A DNA stretch of 64,000 bases. Source: Streptacidiphilus sp041262525. GTDB lineage: Bacteria > Actinomycetota > Actinomycetes > Streptomycetales > Streptomycetaceae. The stretch is from NCBI RefSeq assembly GCF_041262525.1, contig NZ_JBGCCK010000033.1, positions 1 to 64,000 on the forward strand, given 5' to 3'. This document shows, piece after piece, positions 26,415 to 36,151 of this stretch. How positions within the stretch are numbered: position 1 is the first letter of the stretch; the number at the start of each line of letters is the position of its first letter. Below the pieces are notes generated by a model. That model saw only the letters and a program-made list of their open reading frames with translations. It was not told where the DNA came from and did not search any database. The position numbers and the translations under genes are program-made.

Positions 26415-28694
26415 GTGCGCAGGAGTCTGTCCGGCTTGCTCGCGGCCCTGCTGGTACTGATCGGGCTGCTGACGCTGCCCACCGTCCCGGCGTCAGCGAC
26501 CACCGTCGTCCCGCAGGCCGGCGTGAACCCGATACCGCTCGACCAGACCTCGACGACCGACAACGTCCAGGTGCTCCTGGGAACCCTGGCGGAGCATCCG
26601 AGCGACATCACCGTCGCCGACCCCACCGAGGGCCGCAAGAACTTCTACATCCAGAACTTCCTCACCAGCTCGGACTACCTCACCTGGACCGTGAGCGTTC
26701 CCGCCGGGGCCGACTACCAGGCCACCGCCCTGCTCAAGTCGAGCGCCACGGGCCAGCAGCTGGCGATCTCGGTGAACGGCGCGGCGCCGACCACTTTCAC
26801 CACCAATGCGACGAGTTTCAACCGTTACGCGGCCGGCACCATCCACCTGCCGGCAGGCACCGACCGGATCGTGCTGACCCGGACCGGCACCCTGTCCGGA
26901 GACATCGCGATCAAGTCCCTGGAGCTACTGCGCTCCTCGGACGTGACGGCCTACAACCAGCGGGTCACCACCGCCCGCGCCGACACCACCTGGTTCAGCA
27001 AGGCCGGCTACGGCCTGATGTTCCAGTACGGCTCCTGGGGCTACCCGAACAACGTCGGCGTCGCCAAGAGCCTCGACCAGCAGGCGGCCGACTTCAACGT
27101 TCCGGCCTTCGTCAACATGGTCAAGCAGAGCGGCGCGTCGTACGTCGTCTGGTCCACCAGCTGGTGGGGCTACCACATGGACGCCCCGCTCACCTCGCCC
27201 AACACCATCGTCACCGCCGCCGGAGGACCGGCCAACCCTGGCCTCACCTCAAGCCGGGACCTGATCGGCGAGATCTCCTCCGCACTCCACGCCCAGGGCA
27301 TCCGCTTCATGCTCTATTACCACACCGGCGACGAGGACAAGGCCTGGTGGCCCTACCAGAACTTCCCCACCAGCTTCTCCGCCACCGGCACCGGTGACCG
27401 CACGACCTTCCTGAACAACTGGAAGCAGGTCGTCACCGAGATCGGCAACCGCTATGGCACGAACCTGGACGGCTACTTCTTCGACGACGGCGTCATCTAC
27501 TACCCCGCCCCCTTCGAATCTCTGGAACAGGCCGCACGCTCCGGCAACCCCAACCGCCTGATCTCCTGGAGCGGCTCGCCGATCGGCGGAACACGGCTGA
27601 CCGACTTCCAGGACGTCTGGTTCGGCGAGGGCAGCCAGGGCCAGACGACCACCGGCAGCGCCCCGGCCGGCGGCAACGGGATCTTCACCACCGGCCCCAA
27701 CCAAGGCCTGCTCCAGCAGGGCATGTTCATCATGGACCAGGACTGGGGCGTCCACGTTCAGGACCAGAAGATCACCGCCAGTAGCGCCATCACGAGCCAC
27801 AGTCTGATCAGCAACGTCACCAGCGCGATCGCCCGCCGGGTCCCGGTCAGCATCGACCTGATGATGTACGAGGACGGCACCGTCGCCGACGCCGACCTCG
27901 CCAAGCTCAACGACCTGCGCCAGGCCGTCCACGGCACCACCGAAACCGTCCCCACCGGGACCAGCGTGGTCAACGACAGCAGCAGCGCGCTGACCTACAC
28001 CGGCGCCTGGACCCACGCCACCGGCCGCGGCGCCGGCGACTACGGCGACGACGTGCACTGGGCCAGCACCAACGGAGACTCCGTCAGCTACGCCTTCACT
28101 GGTACCGGAGTCGACGTGCTCGGTCCCAAGAGCAGCGTCAGCGGCCACTTCGACGCCTACATCGACAACACCCTGATTGGGACCTTCAGCGAGAACGCCG
28201 TCAGCTACACCCCGCAGGCGGTCATCTACAGCGCCCGCCACCTCGCCCCGGGCACCCACACCGTCAAGCTCGTCAAGGACGACAGCACCTATTTCCAGAT
28301 CGACGCCGTCCGCCCGATCGCGAACCCCGTGACGCTCAACGACGACAACTCCGCCCTCACCTACACGGGCAGCTGGACCCACAAGACCGGCCGCGGCGCC
28401 GGCGACTACAACGACGACGTCCACACCACCAGCGTCAACGGCGACACCGTGACCCTGACGTTCACCGGCACCGGCATCGACGTGCTCGGCCCCATGGAAC
28501 CCATCGACGGCACCGCCTCCGTCACCTTGGACGGCACCCAGGTCTCCACGATCCAGGCCACTTACAGCGGCGCCTACACCCCCCAGCAGCACTACTGGGG
28601 CATCCGCGACCTCGCCCCCGGCACTCACACCCTCACCCTTACCAAGACCGGAGGCAGCTACCTCCAGATCGACGCCCTCACCGTCTGGCCCTGA
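26415..28694 (+). CDS. Sec-exported paralogue of the GH29-like glycosidase
   Basis: 759 residues. The GTG at 26415 is chosen over an ATG at 26403 because GGAGG lies five bases before it. The export signal is Sec (LLAALLVLIGLLTLP, cleavage near PASA), unlike the Tat signal of its neighbour. The domain order is identical: N-terminal beta-sandwich, GH29-like barrel with MFQYGSWGYP, STSWWGYHMDA and LDGYFFDDGV, then two C-terminal repeats (TGRGAGDYGDDVHW, TGRGAGDYNDDVHT). Both genes are full length, so the duplication is kept. Different export routes suggest different cofactor or folding needs. Confidence 0.82.
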   Translation: MRRSLSGLLAALLVLIGLLTLPTVPASATTVVPQAGVNPIPLDQTSTTDNVQVLLGTLAEHPSDITVADPTEGRKNFYIQNFLTSSDYLTWTVSVPAGADYQATALLKSSATGQQLAISVNGAAPTTFTTNATSFNRYAAGTIHLPAGTDRIVLTRTGTLSGDIAIKSLELLRSSDVTAYNQRVTTARADTTWFSKAGYGLMFQYGSWGYPNNVGVAKSLDQQAADFNVPAFVNMVKQSGASYVVWSTSWWGYHMDAPLTSPNTIVTAAGGPANPGLTSSRDLIGEISSALHAQGIRFMLYYHTGDEDKAWWPYQNFPTSFSATGTGDRTTFLNNWKQVVTEIGNRYGTNLDGYFFDDGVIYYPAPFESLEQAARSGNPNRLISWSGSPIGGTRLTDFQDVWFGEGSQGQTTTGSAPAGGNGIFTTGPNQGLLQQGMFIMDQDWGVHVQDQKITASSAITSHSLISNVTSAIARRVPVSIDLMMYEDGTVADADLAKLNDLRQAVHGTTETVPTGTSVVNDSSSALTYTGAWTHATGRGAGDYGDDVHWASTNGDSVSYAFTGTGVDVLGPKSSVSGHFDAYIDNTLIGTFSENAVSYTPQAVIYSARHLAPGTHTVKLVKDDSTYFQIDAVRPIANPVTLNDDNSALTYTGSWTHKTGRGAGDYNDDVHTTSVNGDTVTLTFTGTGIDVLGPMEPIDGTASVTLDGTQVSTIQATYSGAYTPQQHYWGIRDLAPGTHTLTLTKTGGSYLQIDALTVWP

Positions 28695-28783
28695 GTTCGC
28701 CGCCGGAACTGCCCGGCAGGCACCCGAGGCGCAGCCGGGGCAGCAGGTCCACGGCATCGGCCGAGGGCCTTCCTGTCCCAGCA

Positions 28784-28810
28784 CCGCCCCCGCTGGCCAT
28801 GCGGGGGCGG
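28784..28810 (+). terminator. Terminator after the GH29-like pair
   Basis: A perfect 10-base stem (CCGCCCCCGC paired with GCGGGGGCGG) with a seven-base loop lies 89 bases after the second glycosidase gene. Confidence 0.75.
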
Positions 28811-28915
28811 GTTCAACAAGATCTGGCTGGCCTGTCGGACGGGAGGAGGCGCTGAGGTCGCTTCCGATGCGCACCGACCGAGGCGTCCAGCGGATCTTTA
28901 CGGGCTGGCGTCTCC

Positions 28916-28967
28916 GGCGTGGTGCGACGCCAGGCAGGCACCCTGACGCCCCCTCCCGCACCACGCC
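28916..28967. repeat. Inverted repeat with 11-base arms
   Basis: GGCGTGGTGCG (28916-28926) pairs exactly with CGCACCACGCC (28957-28967) across 30 bases, just downstream of the LAETG protein gene on the minus strand. It may act as that gene's terminator; a nested TGGCGTC/GACGCCA arm overlaps it. Confidence 0.4.
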
Positions 28968-28993
28968 CCGGCAAGGGGCTCTCCCACGAGCCG

Positions 28994-29722
28994 TCAGTGC
29001 CGTCGCTTGCCACGGGCCAAATTCCGCGCAACGCCTCGCGCGAGCAGGACGAGGCCACCCAGAGCCATCAGAGCCCCTCCCACGAGACCGAACTCCTTCG
29101 GGGACTGGCTTCCCGTCTCTGCGAGCTCCCCGCTCCCTGGCGGGCGGTGGTGCCTGTGAGTCGTCCCGACCGAAGTGGTCGACGAGGCGGTGGCCGAGCC
29201 GCTCGGCCTGCCGGACGGGGTACCGGACGGCGTTCCGGTCGACGAGGACGAGGCAGTCGGGCCTGTCGGGGAACCGGAGGTGATCGGCGACGATGAACCA
29301 CCGGCGATCGGGGTAGGCGTCCCACTGGTTGAGGGGGAGCCGGGCGGTGCGCCGATCGGAACCGGGGACATCGAGCCGGAGGCACTGGCCGTCGGCGAAC
29401 CGCTCTCAGTGGTTCCCGAGGTCGGACTGCCCGAACCGCTCTCAGAGGGGGACGTCTCAATACTGGTGGGTGTGCAGGTGGGACCCGGCGCTGGACCCCC
29501 GGGCGGGGTGGGCGAGTTCTCGCAGGTGCACGGGCACGGCGTGTCGTCCGCGATGCGGACGCCGTGGGGGGCGAGCACATAGTCCGCGGCGACGGCAGTC
29601 CCCAAGCCGCCTGCACAGGACGCCGTGCACACCCAGAGCAGTACCGCGGTGCGGCGCAGCCCCCGCTGCGCGCGCGTGAGGCTCTGCCGCTGAATCCGAT
29701 TCTCACGTGAGTGCGCTGTCAT
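28994..29722 (-). CDS. LAETG-anchored surface protein with Ser/Thr/Pro-rich stalk
   Basis: 242 residues. A basic N-terminus and hydrophobic stretch (25-46) form the signal peptide. Residues 58-68 hold three Cys (TPCPCTCENS). Residues 70-195 are a low-complexity Ser/Thr/Pro/Gly stalk. The end is a complete sortase signal: LAETG at 200-204, a hydrophobic helix (LVGGALMALGGLVLLA) and a basic tail. LAXTG is the preferred motif of streptomycete class E sortases. No sortase gene lies nearby. The function beyond display on the wall is unknown. Confidence 0.85.
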   Translation of the reverse strand: MTAHSRENRIQRQSLTRAQRGLRRTAVLLWVCTASCAGGLGTAVAADYVLAPHGVRIADDTPCPCTCENSPTPPGGPAPGPTCTPTSIETSPSESGSGSPTSGTTESGSPTASASGSMSPVPIGAPPGSPSTSGTPTPIAGGSSSPITSGSPTGPTASSSSTGTPSGTPSGRPSGSATASSTTSVGTTHRHHRPPGSGELAETGSQSPKEFGLVGGALMALGGLVLLARGVARNLARGKRRH

Positions 29723-30139
29723 ACTGTCAGATCACGCCTCGCCGGCGACCGCTGGGCGGTGCCACATCCAACCCTCCCCCGAACGAATGGCGGGATGAGC
29801 CCGGTTGGTCCATGGGCCTTCCCCGACTCGCATTAATTCGTATACATCACGCTCCAGAGGCTGCGGTGCAGCCTCGGCCCGTCACGGCGATGGCAGACCA
29901 TCCTGCCCCGCTGGCACGTGCCCACCGATGCAGACTGCCGTTACACGCCACGCGCGACTCCGGAACGCATCCTTCGTGACCCGCGGCGTCGCAGCGGTGG
30001 TGTGGGGCGGCGGCGGGGAGCCTGGAGGCTGCGGCTCTGCTCGACGGTACCCCAACGCCGAGGCTGATCACGCAGTGCGATACCCCACCTGGCCTTCCGT
30101 GGGGGATTCTCGTGCGCGGCCTGATCACGGGCGCCACGT
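29723..30139. other. Intergenic stretch
   Basis: 417 bases upstream of the divergently reading surface-protein gene. It contains a short AT-richer patch near 29828-29850 that may hold a promoter, but no confident hexamer pair and no credible gene. Confidence 0.4.
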
Positions 30140-30364
30140 TCACTCGGGTCGGTCGAGACTCTGCCGAACCAGGCGGGCGGCGAAGGGAAGGGCCAGTTGG
30201 ACCAGCGCACCGGCGCCGGAAGCAGCGGCGACGCCGGCCACCACGGCTTCCGCGTGGGCGACGACTCCCGGTCGCAGGGGATTCAGCGCGGGGACGCGTG
30301 GCAGGGGGATGGTCAGCGTGCGGTGGGCCGCGTCGTGACGCGGCCAGGTGAGCTCGATGTGCAC
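30140..30364 (-). CDS. Possible small protein with a hydrophobic C-terminal half
   Basis: 74 residues from a GTG at 30364. The N-terminal half (IELTWPRHDAAHRTLTIPLP) looks like a beta-structured soluble segment. The second half (VAHAEAVVAGVAAASGAGAL) is a hydrophobic helix followed by a basic end. Amino-acid use looks more natural than that of the overlapping frames. A GGAAG lies some 12-15 bases before the start. I do not recognise it; it could be non-coding. Confidence 0.4.
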   Translation of the reverse strand: MHIELTWPRHDAAHRTLTIPLPRVPALNPLRPGVVAHAEAVVAGVAAASGAGALVQLALPFAARLVRQSLDRPE

Positions 30365-30794
30365 GGCCGGATCTCGCTTCCGGTCGGGCCGATCACCGGC
30401 GGGCGCGCGTCTGTGCCTGCGCGCACCTCGGCCGTGGCGCCTGCCGATGGCAGGCGGGAGTGCCGGGTGGGAGGCGGAGGGCGGGCGCGGAGGCGGGGAT
30501 CAGGCGGTGGTGGGCGACGGGTGCCCTGGGAACGGGCGCGGACTTCGCCAGGGACTCATCTCCCCCACCTCCATTCGGATGGACGCGCCGGTGTCGTCGG
30601 GTGCGCGGGTCAGCGGGCTGGGCCGGACGGATGTGTACGTGCAGCCCTGTCACCCACTGGGACGCGGTTATGTGTCGAGATTCGTCCAGATTCGGTTAGT
30701 TTGTCAACGAGATGTACGTAACACAGGGTGGACAGCCGGTCATCCGCGGATTCCGTGGGGCCGTCCCCGGCCTGGAGCAGCGATCGGAGAAGGC
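30365..30794. other. Intergenic stretch before the Ala-rich gene
   Basis: 430 bases. The last 130 bases are AT-richer than the surroundings (around 30668-30725) and probably carry the promoter for the Ala-rich protein and P-type ATPase genes; no hexamer pair was convincing. A GGAGAAGG ribosome site ends the region. Confidence 0.4.
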
Positions 30795-31382
30795 ATGAGC
30801 GGCAGGACCAGCGCATCCCCCGTGGCTTCGCAGCCGGCGGGTTCCTCCCTGCTGTTGCATCCGGTCGAGGCCGTGACCTCGGCGGTCCGGCATGCACCCG
30901 GGGCCTCGGCCGTCAAGGGGGCCTTCGACGGTGTTCTGGACACCGTCGGCGTGGCGTCGCCTCACACACGACGCGTGCTGGCGTACGCGGGCGTGGGTCT
31001 GCTCGGTGCGGTGGGCGTGGTGGAGTGGCCGGTGGCCGCCGCCGGAGCAGCGGTGGTGTGGCTGACACAGCCTCTGCGCCCGGGCCAGGGTGAGGCCTCC
31101 GCCAAGGCGGGCGCTCCCAGGGCCTCCTCCGGCCGCTCGGAACCGGTTCCACCCTCGACGGCAACGGCAAGGAAGCCGACAAGCGCGGCGGGCACGTCGA
31201 AAGCAAACGCGGCCAGGGCAACCACGCCGAAGGCGGCCACGGCCCGAGCGACCCCGGCGAAGCCGTCGGCAGCGAAGGGCTCCAAGGCCACCGCCGGCGC
31301 CACGAGCGCCCGACGCCGACCGACGACCCGCCCGCGCTCCGCCCCGGCGCCGACCCCGTCCTCAGGCGGGCGTGAGGCCTGA
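30795..31382 (+). CDS. Ala-rich membrane-associated protein upstream of CtpI-like ATPase
   Basis: 195 residues. One hydrophobic region at about 65-95 (VLAYAGVGLLGAVGVVEWPV, then AAAGAAVVWL) is followed by an Ala/Lys/Thr/Pro-rich basic tail of about 95 residues, likely disordered. The start is the ATG at 30795 behind GGAGAAGG. It lies 98 bases upstream of the large P-type ATPase and probably shares its transcript. The tail may bind nucleic acid or anionic lipid; its role with the ATPase is unknown. Confidence 0.75.
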   Translation: MSGRTSASPVASQPAGSSLLLHPVEAVTSAVRHAPGASAVKGAFDGVLDTVGVASPHTRRVLAYAGVGLLGAVGVVEWPVAAAGAAVVWLTQPLRPGQGEASAKAGAPRASSGRSEPVPPSTATARKPTSAAGTSKANAARATTPKAATARATPAKPSAAKGSKATAGATSARRRPTTRPRSAPAPTPSSGGREA

Positions 31383-31480
31383 GTGGACACCTGCCCGACC
31401 ACCGCGACCACCCCCTCCCAAGCCGCCCGCCCGGTGCGGATCGCGCACCACCCCCTGCCCGGTCGCCATGGCAGGCCCCG

Positions 31481-34400
31481 TTGTTGCGCCTGCTGACACA
31501 GCTGCCGGCCGCCAGGGTGGGCCTGGCCCTCGCCGCGCCCGTCGAGGTCGCGCGCCGAGTGGCTCCGGTCACCGGGAGCGCCGCGCGCCTGGTGACCGAG
31601 CTCGCCGACGCCGGTCTGCACGCCACTGCCGACGCGGCGACCGCTCTGTCCGCGTCCGCGGCGCGGATCGGCACGGTCGCCCGCAACGCGCTCACCCCGC
31701 ACGTCGGGTACTGGCACTCAGGCGCCCGCCTGCACCTCCCGCTGACGCCGGATCCCGGCCGGGGCCTGCTGGACGGCCGCCGCCTGGAGGCGGCGGCCAA
31801 GCGAGTCGCCGTCGAGCTGGCCGAACACCCCGAGGTGCTGGCCGCCTGCTGGGACGGCGGCCTGGAACGGCTGGTCGTCGAGCTCGCCGAGGACGCGGCC
31901 GGCGACGAGGTGGTCGAGCACGTGACCGACCTGGCGGCGCGCGAAGGGCTGGTGCGTCCGCGGGAGCAGGTCCTGGAGCGGGTCCATCCCGGCCACCCGG
32001 GCGGCGTGCGGGCCCAGGCGGTCGCGCTCGCGTTGGACACGGTGGGAATCGCGGCGGCGATCACGGCGCGCACCGTCCAGTTGCGGAGTTCCTCGCGTCT
32101 GGGCACCGCCGTGGTCACCCTGGCGCGCGAGGACTCCCGGGTGCAGGCGCTGCTGCGCGAGCACCTCGGCGCCACCGGGGCGGAGGTGGTGACGGCCGCG
32201 GCTGGGGCGATCGCGCACGGGATCGGGCAGTCCCCCGGCTCACTGGCGCTCGACGCGGCGCTCCGCGCTACCCAGCTCGCCGAGGCCTTCGCCCGCGCCG
32301 CCGCCTTCGATCACGCGCACGACGCCGTCTGCGCGCCGGACCGGCTGAGCCTGGCCGGGACCCGGGTCGCCCGCCCGCCGATCCACCCGCGGCCGGGTAC
32401 CCAGTACGCCAACCAGGCGGTCACCACCAGCCTGCTCGGGGCCGGGGCGACCTTGCTCTTCACCCGCGACCTCAAGGAGGCCGCCGAAGCGGTGCTGGCC
32501 GGCTCCCCGAAGGCCGCCCGCTACGGCCCCGCGGCCTTCGCCGCCTTCCTCGGCACCGCGCTCGCCCACCAGGGGGTGCTCGTGCGCGACACCGAACGGC
32601 TGCGCCAGTTGGAGGTGGTCGACACGGTCGTGCTGCACCCGGACGCACTGCGCGGCTCCCGCCGGACGGTGCTCCAGGTGCACCCCAGCGCAACGGACTT
32701 GGACCACGACGGACTCTGGGGCGCGGCTACGGCGGCGCTGAACCCGTTCGCCGAGGGACCGGAGCGGGTCGACCTGCCCTCCCTCGACCTGCGTCCCGTG
32801 CCGGACTCGGCGGGCTCCCACACGGGCCTGATGATCGCGTCACTGCACGGCGTCGACGTCGGCACCGTGCTGGTCGGCTGGGAGATCGACCCGCTGGCCG
32901 AGTCCGCGCTGGACGCCGCACGCCGGGCCGGCCTGCACGTGGTGGTCCTCGACGACGGCTCGCTGGGCGATTTCGCCGCTCTGGCCGATGAACGCGCTGA
33001 CGCCGCGACGCCGTTGGCGCAGGTGGTGCGGGACCTGCAGGAGCAGGGCCGGGTCGTGCTCACGGTGGCGCGGATCCCGGGCGACGCGTCCGCCCGTACC
33101 CGGCCGGCGCGCACCCACCGCCGCGAGGTGCTCGCAGGGCTGCTCCGCAGCGACGTCGCCGTCTCGCTGACGCACGACCGGAACGCGGTCGTGTGGGGAG
33201 CCGACCTGCTCGCCCTCGGTGGACTGGACGGGGTGTGGCGGCTGCTGACGGCCGTTCCCGCTGCGCGCAGGGTCGGCCGGCACTCCAAGATCCTGGCAGA
33301 GGCCGGCGCGGCGCTGTCGGGTCTGCTGGTGGCCACCCGCGGATCCCGGCCCGGACGCGCCTCGCTCCCGGTCGGCCTGCGGCTCAGCCCGGTCAACGCG
33401 GCCGCCGCCTCGTCCCTTCTCCTGGGCTGGTACGCCGCCTACGCGGTGGTCTCCCGCGAGACACCGCACCCCGGACCGCGGGTGGCCTGGCACGCGCTGC
33501 AGCCCCGGGACGTCCTGTCCCGGCTCGCCACCGCACGCCGCACCACGCCCACGGCGGTGGAGGCCGCGCGGCAGAGCGCGGCCCGGGCGTTGGGCAGGGC
33601 GGCCGGGCTGTCGGTGTTCGCCCCCACGCGCCACACCTTCCGGCTGCTGGCGGCCATTCGCGCGGAACTCGACGACCCGCTGACGCCCGTGCTGGTGGTC
33701 GGCGCGACCGCCTCCGCGCTGCTCGGCTCCACCGTCGACGCGCTGCTGGTCACCGGAGCGCTCGGGGTCAACGCGACGGTGGGCGCAGTCCAGCGGATGC
33801 GCGCCGAACGCGCGCTGAGTCGTCTGGTGGTGAGTCAGGGTCAGCTGGCGCGCCGGGTCGCCGAAGGGGGCGTCGCCGACGCCACCGACACGGTGGCCGC
33901 CTCGGGTCTCCTGCCCGGCGAGGTCATCGAGCTGCACACCGGGGACGTGGTCCCGGCCGACGCCCGGCTGCTGGAGGTCGACGGTCTGGAGGTGGACGAG
34001 TCTTCCCTCACCGGCGAGTCGCTGCCCTCGGCCAAGCAGGTCGACGCCACCCCGCGGGCGTCCGTGGCGGACCGCCACTGCATGGTCTTCGAGGGCACCA
34101 CGGTGGTCGCCGGTCGGGCCCGCGCCGTCGTGGTGGGAACAGGCGAGGACACCGAGGCCGGACGAGCCGCACACCTCGCCTCCCGGACCGCCCCCGCCTC
34201 CGGGGTCCAAGCCAGGCTGCGCGAACTGACCAACCGCGTGCTACCGCTCACCCTCGCCGGAGGAGCCGCGGTCACCGGCCTGTCGCTGCTGCGCGGCCGA
34301 CCGGTGCGCGAAGCAGTCCAGGGCGGCCTCGCGGTCGCGGTCGCCGCGGTGCCCGAGGGCCTGCCCCTGGTCGCCACGGTCGCGCAACTGGCCGCGGCAC

Positions 34401-36073
34401 GGCGGCTCAGCCGGCACGGCATTCTGGTCCGTTCCCCGCGTGCCCTGGAAGCGCTGGGCCGGATGGACACCGTCTGCTTCGACAAGACCGGCACCCTGAC
34501 CGAGAACCACCTGCAGGTCGTGCGCGTCGTCGCGCCCGACGGCGCCAGGTACCCAGCCGGTTCGCCGAAGGCCGCGCCGGTCCTGCGCGCCGCCGCCCGC
34601 GCCTGCCCCCACGACGCCGACGAGAACGGCGTCCACGCCCACGCCACCGACGAGGCGGTGATCGCGGCAGCGCCCGAGGACCCGCAGTGGACGCCCCACG
34701 AGACCCTCCCCTTCGCGGCCAGCCGCGGCTACGCCGGCGCGACGGGTATCGGCGCCGGGGGGCGGCGCCTGCTGGTGGTCAAGGGCGCCCCTGAGGTCGT
34801 GCTTCCCAACTGCCCAGGCGCCGGCGCCAAGGCCGTCGCTGCCGCGCACGCGCTGGCCGAACAGGGCCTGCGCGTCCTCGCCGTCGCCGTGCGCCAACTG
34901 CCCGCCGACGAACCGCCAGAAGCCATCGACAAGCCCTTGGAGGCCCTCGAACTGGCCGGGTTCGTGGCCCTGTCCGACACGCCGCGCCGCAGCTCCGCCC
35001 CGCTGGTCGCCGACCTGCTCCAGCTCGGCATCCGGCCCGTGATGCTCACCGGCGACCACCCGCAGACCGCGCACACGATCGCCACCGCCCTGGGCTGGCC
35101 CGAGGACGCCGTCGTGGTCACCGGCGACCAGCTCGCCGCCGAGGACCGGGCCGGCCGTGTCCGCCTGCTGGCCGACGCCGCCGTTGTGGCCCGCGTCGCC
35201 CCCGAGCAGAAGCTCCAGGTCGTCGAGGCCCTGCAACGGGCAGGCCGGGTCGTCGCCATGGTCGGGGACGGCTCCAACGACGCCGCCGCGATCCGCGCCG
35301 CGGACATCGGCGTCGGCATCGCCGCCCGAGGGTCCGCCGCGGCCAGAAACGCCGCGGACCTGGTCCTGACCACCGACGACCTGACGGTCCTGCGCGACGC
35401 CGTCCTCGAGGGCCGGGCCCTGTGGCGCAGCGTCGCGGACGCGGTGAGCATCCTGATCGGCGGCAACGCCGGCGAGATCGGCTTCAGCGTACTGGGCGCC
35501 CTGGTGTCCGGGACCTCGCCCCTGTCCACCCGTCAGCTCCTGCTGGTCAACCTCCTCACCGACATGTTCCCTGCGATGGCTGTCGCGGTGACTCCGCGCG
35601 ACAGCGCAGGGAACGAGGGGTCCGGCGCGCTCGACGACAGCGGCCCGCTGAGCACGGCGGCGCTGGGGGAACCACTGGCACGTCAGATCCGTCGGCGCGG
35701 CGTGGTCACCGGGCTCGGGGCGGGCACGGCCTGGCTGATCGGCGCGCTGACGCCGGGGACCAGGCGCCGTACCAGCACCATGGCCCTGTGCGGTGTGGTC
35801 GGCGCGCAGCTCACCCAGACCATCGCCGGACGCGGCCGCAGCCCCCTGGTGCTGGCCACCGTCATCGGCTCCGCCGCCGTGCTCGTCGCCCTCGTGCAGA
35901 CCCCTGTTCTCAGCCACTTCTTCGGCTGCACCCCGCTCGGCCCGGTCGCCTGGACGGGCGTCGCCGCCTCCATCGCCGTGGCGGCACTGGCCCCCTCGAT
36001 CCTGCCGCCGATCGAACGCCTCGTCACCGAGCTCGCTCCCCGCCTGCGCCCGACGATCCGCCTGGTCCACTGA
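31481..36073 (+). CDS. ctpI: Very large P-type ATPase, CtpI-like
   Basis: About 1530 residues, nearly twice a normal P-type ATPase. Residues 1-640 are an extra N-terminal region, Ala-rich, without a recognised metal-binding motif, with weakly hydrophobic parts. The catalytic core follows: actuator loop SSLTGESLPSAKQV (about 840), PEGLP in transmembrane helix 4 (about 957), phosphorylation site DKTGTLTE with Asp about 1001, hinge MVGDGSNDAAAIRAAD (about 1260), and C-terminal helices. The PEGLP motif instead of CPC argues against heavy-metal transport. The architecture matches mycobacterial CtpI, whose ion is unknown. The start is uncertain: TTG at 31481, with a GTG near 31517 as alternative. 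Confidence 0.85.
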   Translation: MLRLLTQLPAARVGLALAAPVEVARRVAPVTGSAARLVTELADAGLHATADAATALSASAARIGTVARNALTPHVGYWHSGARLHLPLTPDPGRGLLDGRRLEAAAKRVAVELAEHPEVLAACWDGGLERLVVELAEDAAGDEVVEHVTDLAAREGLVRPREQVLERVHPGHPGGVRAQAVALALDTVGIAAAITARTVQLRSSSRLGTAVVTLAREDSRVQALLREHLGATGAEVVTAAAGAIAHGIGQSPGSLALDAALRATQLAEAFARAAAFDHAHDAVCAPDRLSLAGTRVARPPIHPRPGTQYANQAVTTSLLGAGATLLFTRDLKEAAEAVLAGSPKAARYGPAAFAAFLGTALAHQGVLVRDTERLRQLEVVDTVVLHPDALRGSRRTVLQVHPSATDLDHDGLWGAATAALNPFAEGPERVDLPSLDLRPVPDSAGSHTGLMIASLHGVDVGTVLVGWEIDPLAESALDAARRAGLHVVVLDDGSLGDFAALADERADAATPLAQVVRDLQEQGRVVLTVARIPGDASARTRPARTHRREVLAGLLRSDVAVSLTHDRNAVVWGADLLALGGLDGVWRLLTAVPAARRVGRHSKILAEAGAALSGLLVATRGSRPGRASLPVGLRLSPVNAAAASSLLLGWYAAYAVVSRETPHPGPRVAWHALQPRDVLSRLATARRTTPTAVEAARQSAARALGRAAGLSVFAPTRHTFRLLAAIRAELDDPLTPVLVVGATASALLGSTVDALLVTGALGVNATVGAVQRMRAERALSRLVVSQGQLARRVAEGGVADATDTVAASGLLPGEVIELHTGDVVPADARLLEVDGLEVDESSLTGESLPSAKQVDATPRASVADRHCMVFEGTTVVAGRARAVVVGTGEDTEAGRAAHLASRTAPASGVQARLRELTNRVLPLTLAGGAAVTGLSLLRGRPVREAVQGGLAVAVAAVPEGLPLVATVAQLAAARRLSRHGILVRSPRALEALGRMDTVCFDKTGTLTENHLQVVRVVAPDGARYPAGSPKAAPVLRAAARACPHDADENGVHAHATDEAVIAAAPEDPQWTPHETLPFAASRGYAGATGIGAGGRRLLVVKGAPEVVLPNCPGAGAKAVAAAHALAEQGLRVLAVAVRQLPADEPPEAIDKPLEALELAGFVALSDTPRRSSAPLVADLLQLGIRPVMLTGDHPQTAHTIATALGWPEDAVVVTGDQLAAEDRAGRVRLLADAAVVARVAPEQKLQVVEALQRAGRVVAMVGDGSNDAAAIRAADIGVGIAARGSAAARNAADLVLTTDDLTVLRDAVLEGRALWRSVADAVSILIGGNAGEIGFSVLGALVSGTSPLSTRQLLLVNLLTDMFPAMAVAVTPRDSAGNEGSGALDDSGPLSTAALGEPLARQIRRRGVVTGLGAGTAWLIGALTPGTRRRTSTMALCGVVGAQLTQTIAGRGRSPLVLATVIGSAAVLVALVQTPVLSHFFGCTPLGPVAWTGVAASIAVAALAPSILPPIERLVTELAPRLRPTIRLVH

Positions 36074-36151
36074 GGGCAACCGGCGCGGCCAGCACCGGAC
36101 CTGCTCGTCCGCGGCTCCACCGCAGCCGGAACCGGAACCGGCACCCGCCTG

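Noticed and set aside
24420..28964. Long open frames on the minus strand opposite the two GH29-like genes (about 659 and 571 residues).
   Set aside because: They are Gly/Val/Asp-rich, with no recognisable motif, and mirror the coding bias of the plus-strand genes; typical shadows in high-GC DNA.
29175..29582. Plus-strand acidic repeat protein opposite the LAETG stalk.
   Set aside because: Its repeats are only the reverse complement of the Ser/Thr/Pro stalk codons; no ribosome site or signal.
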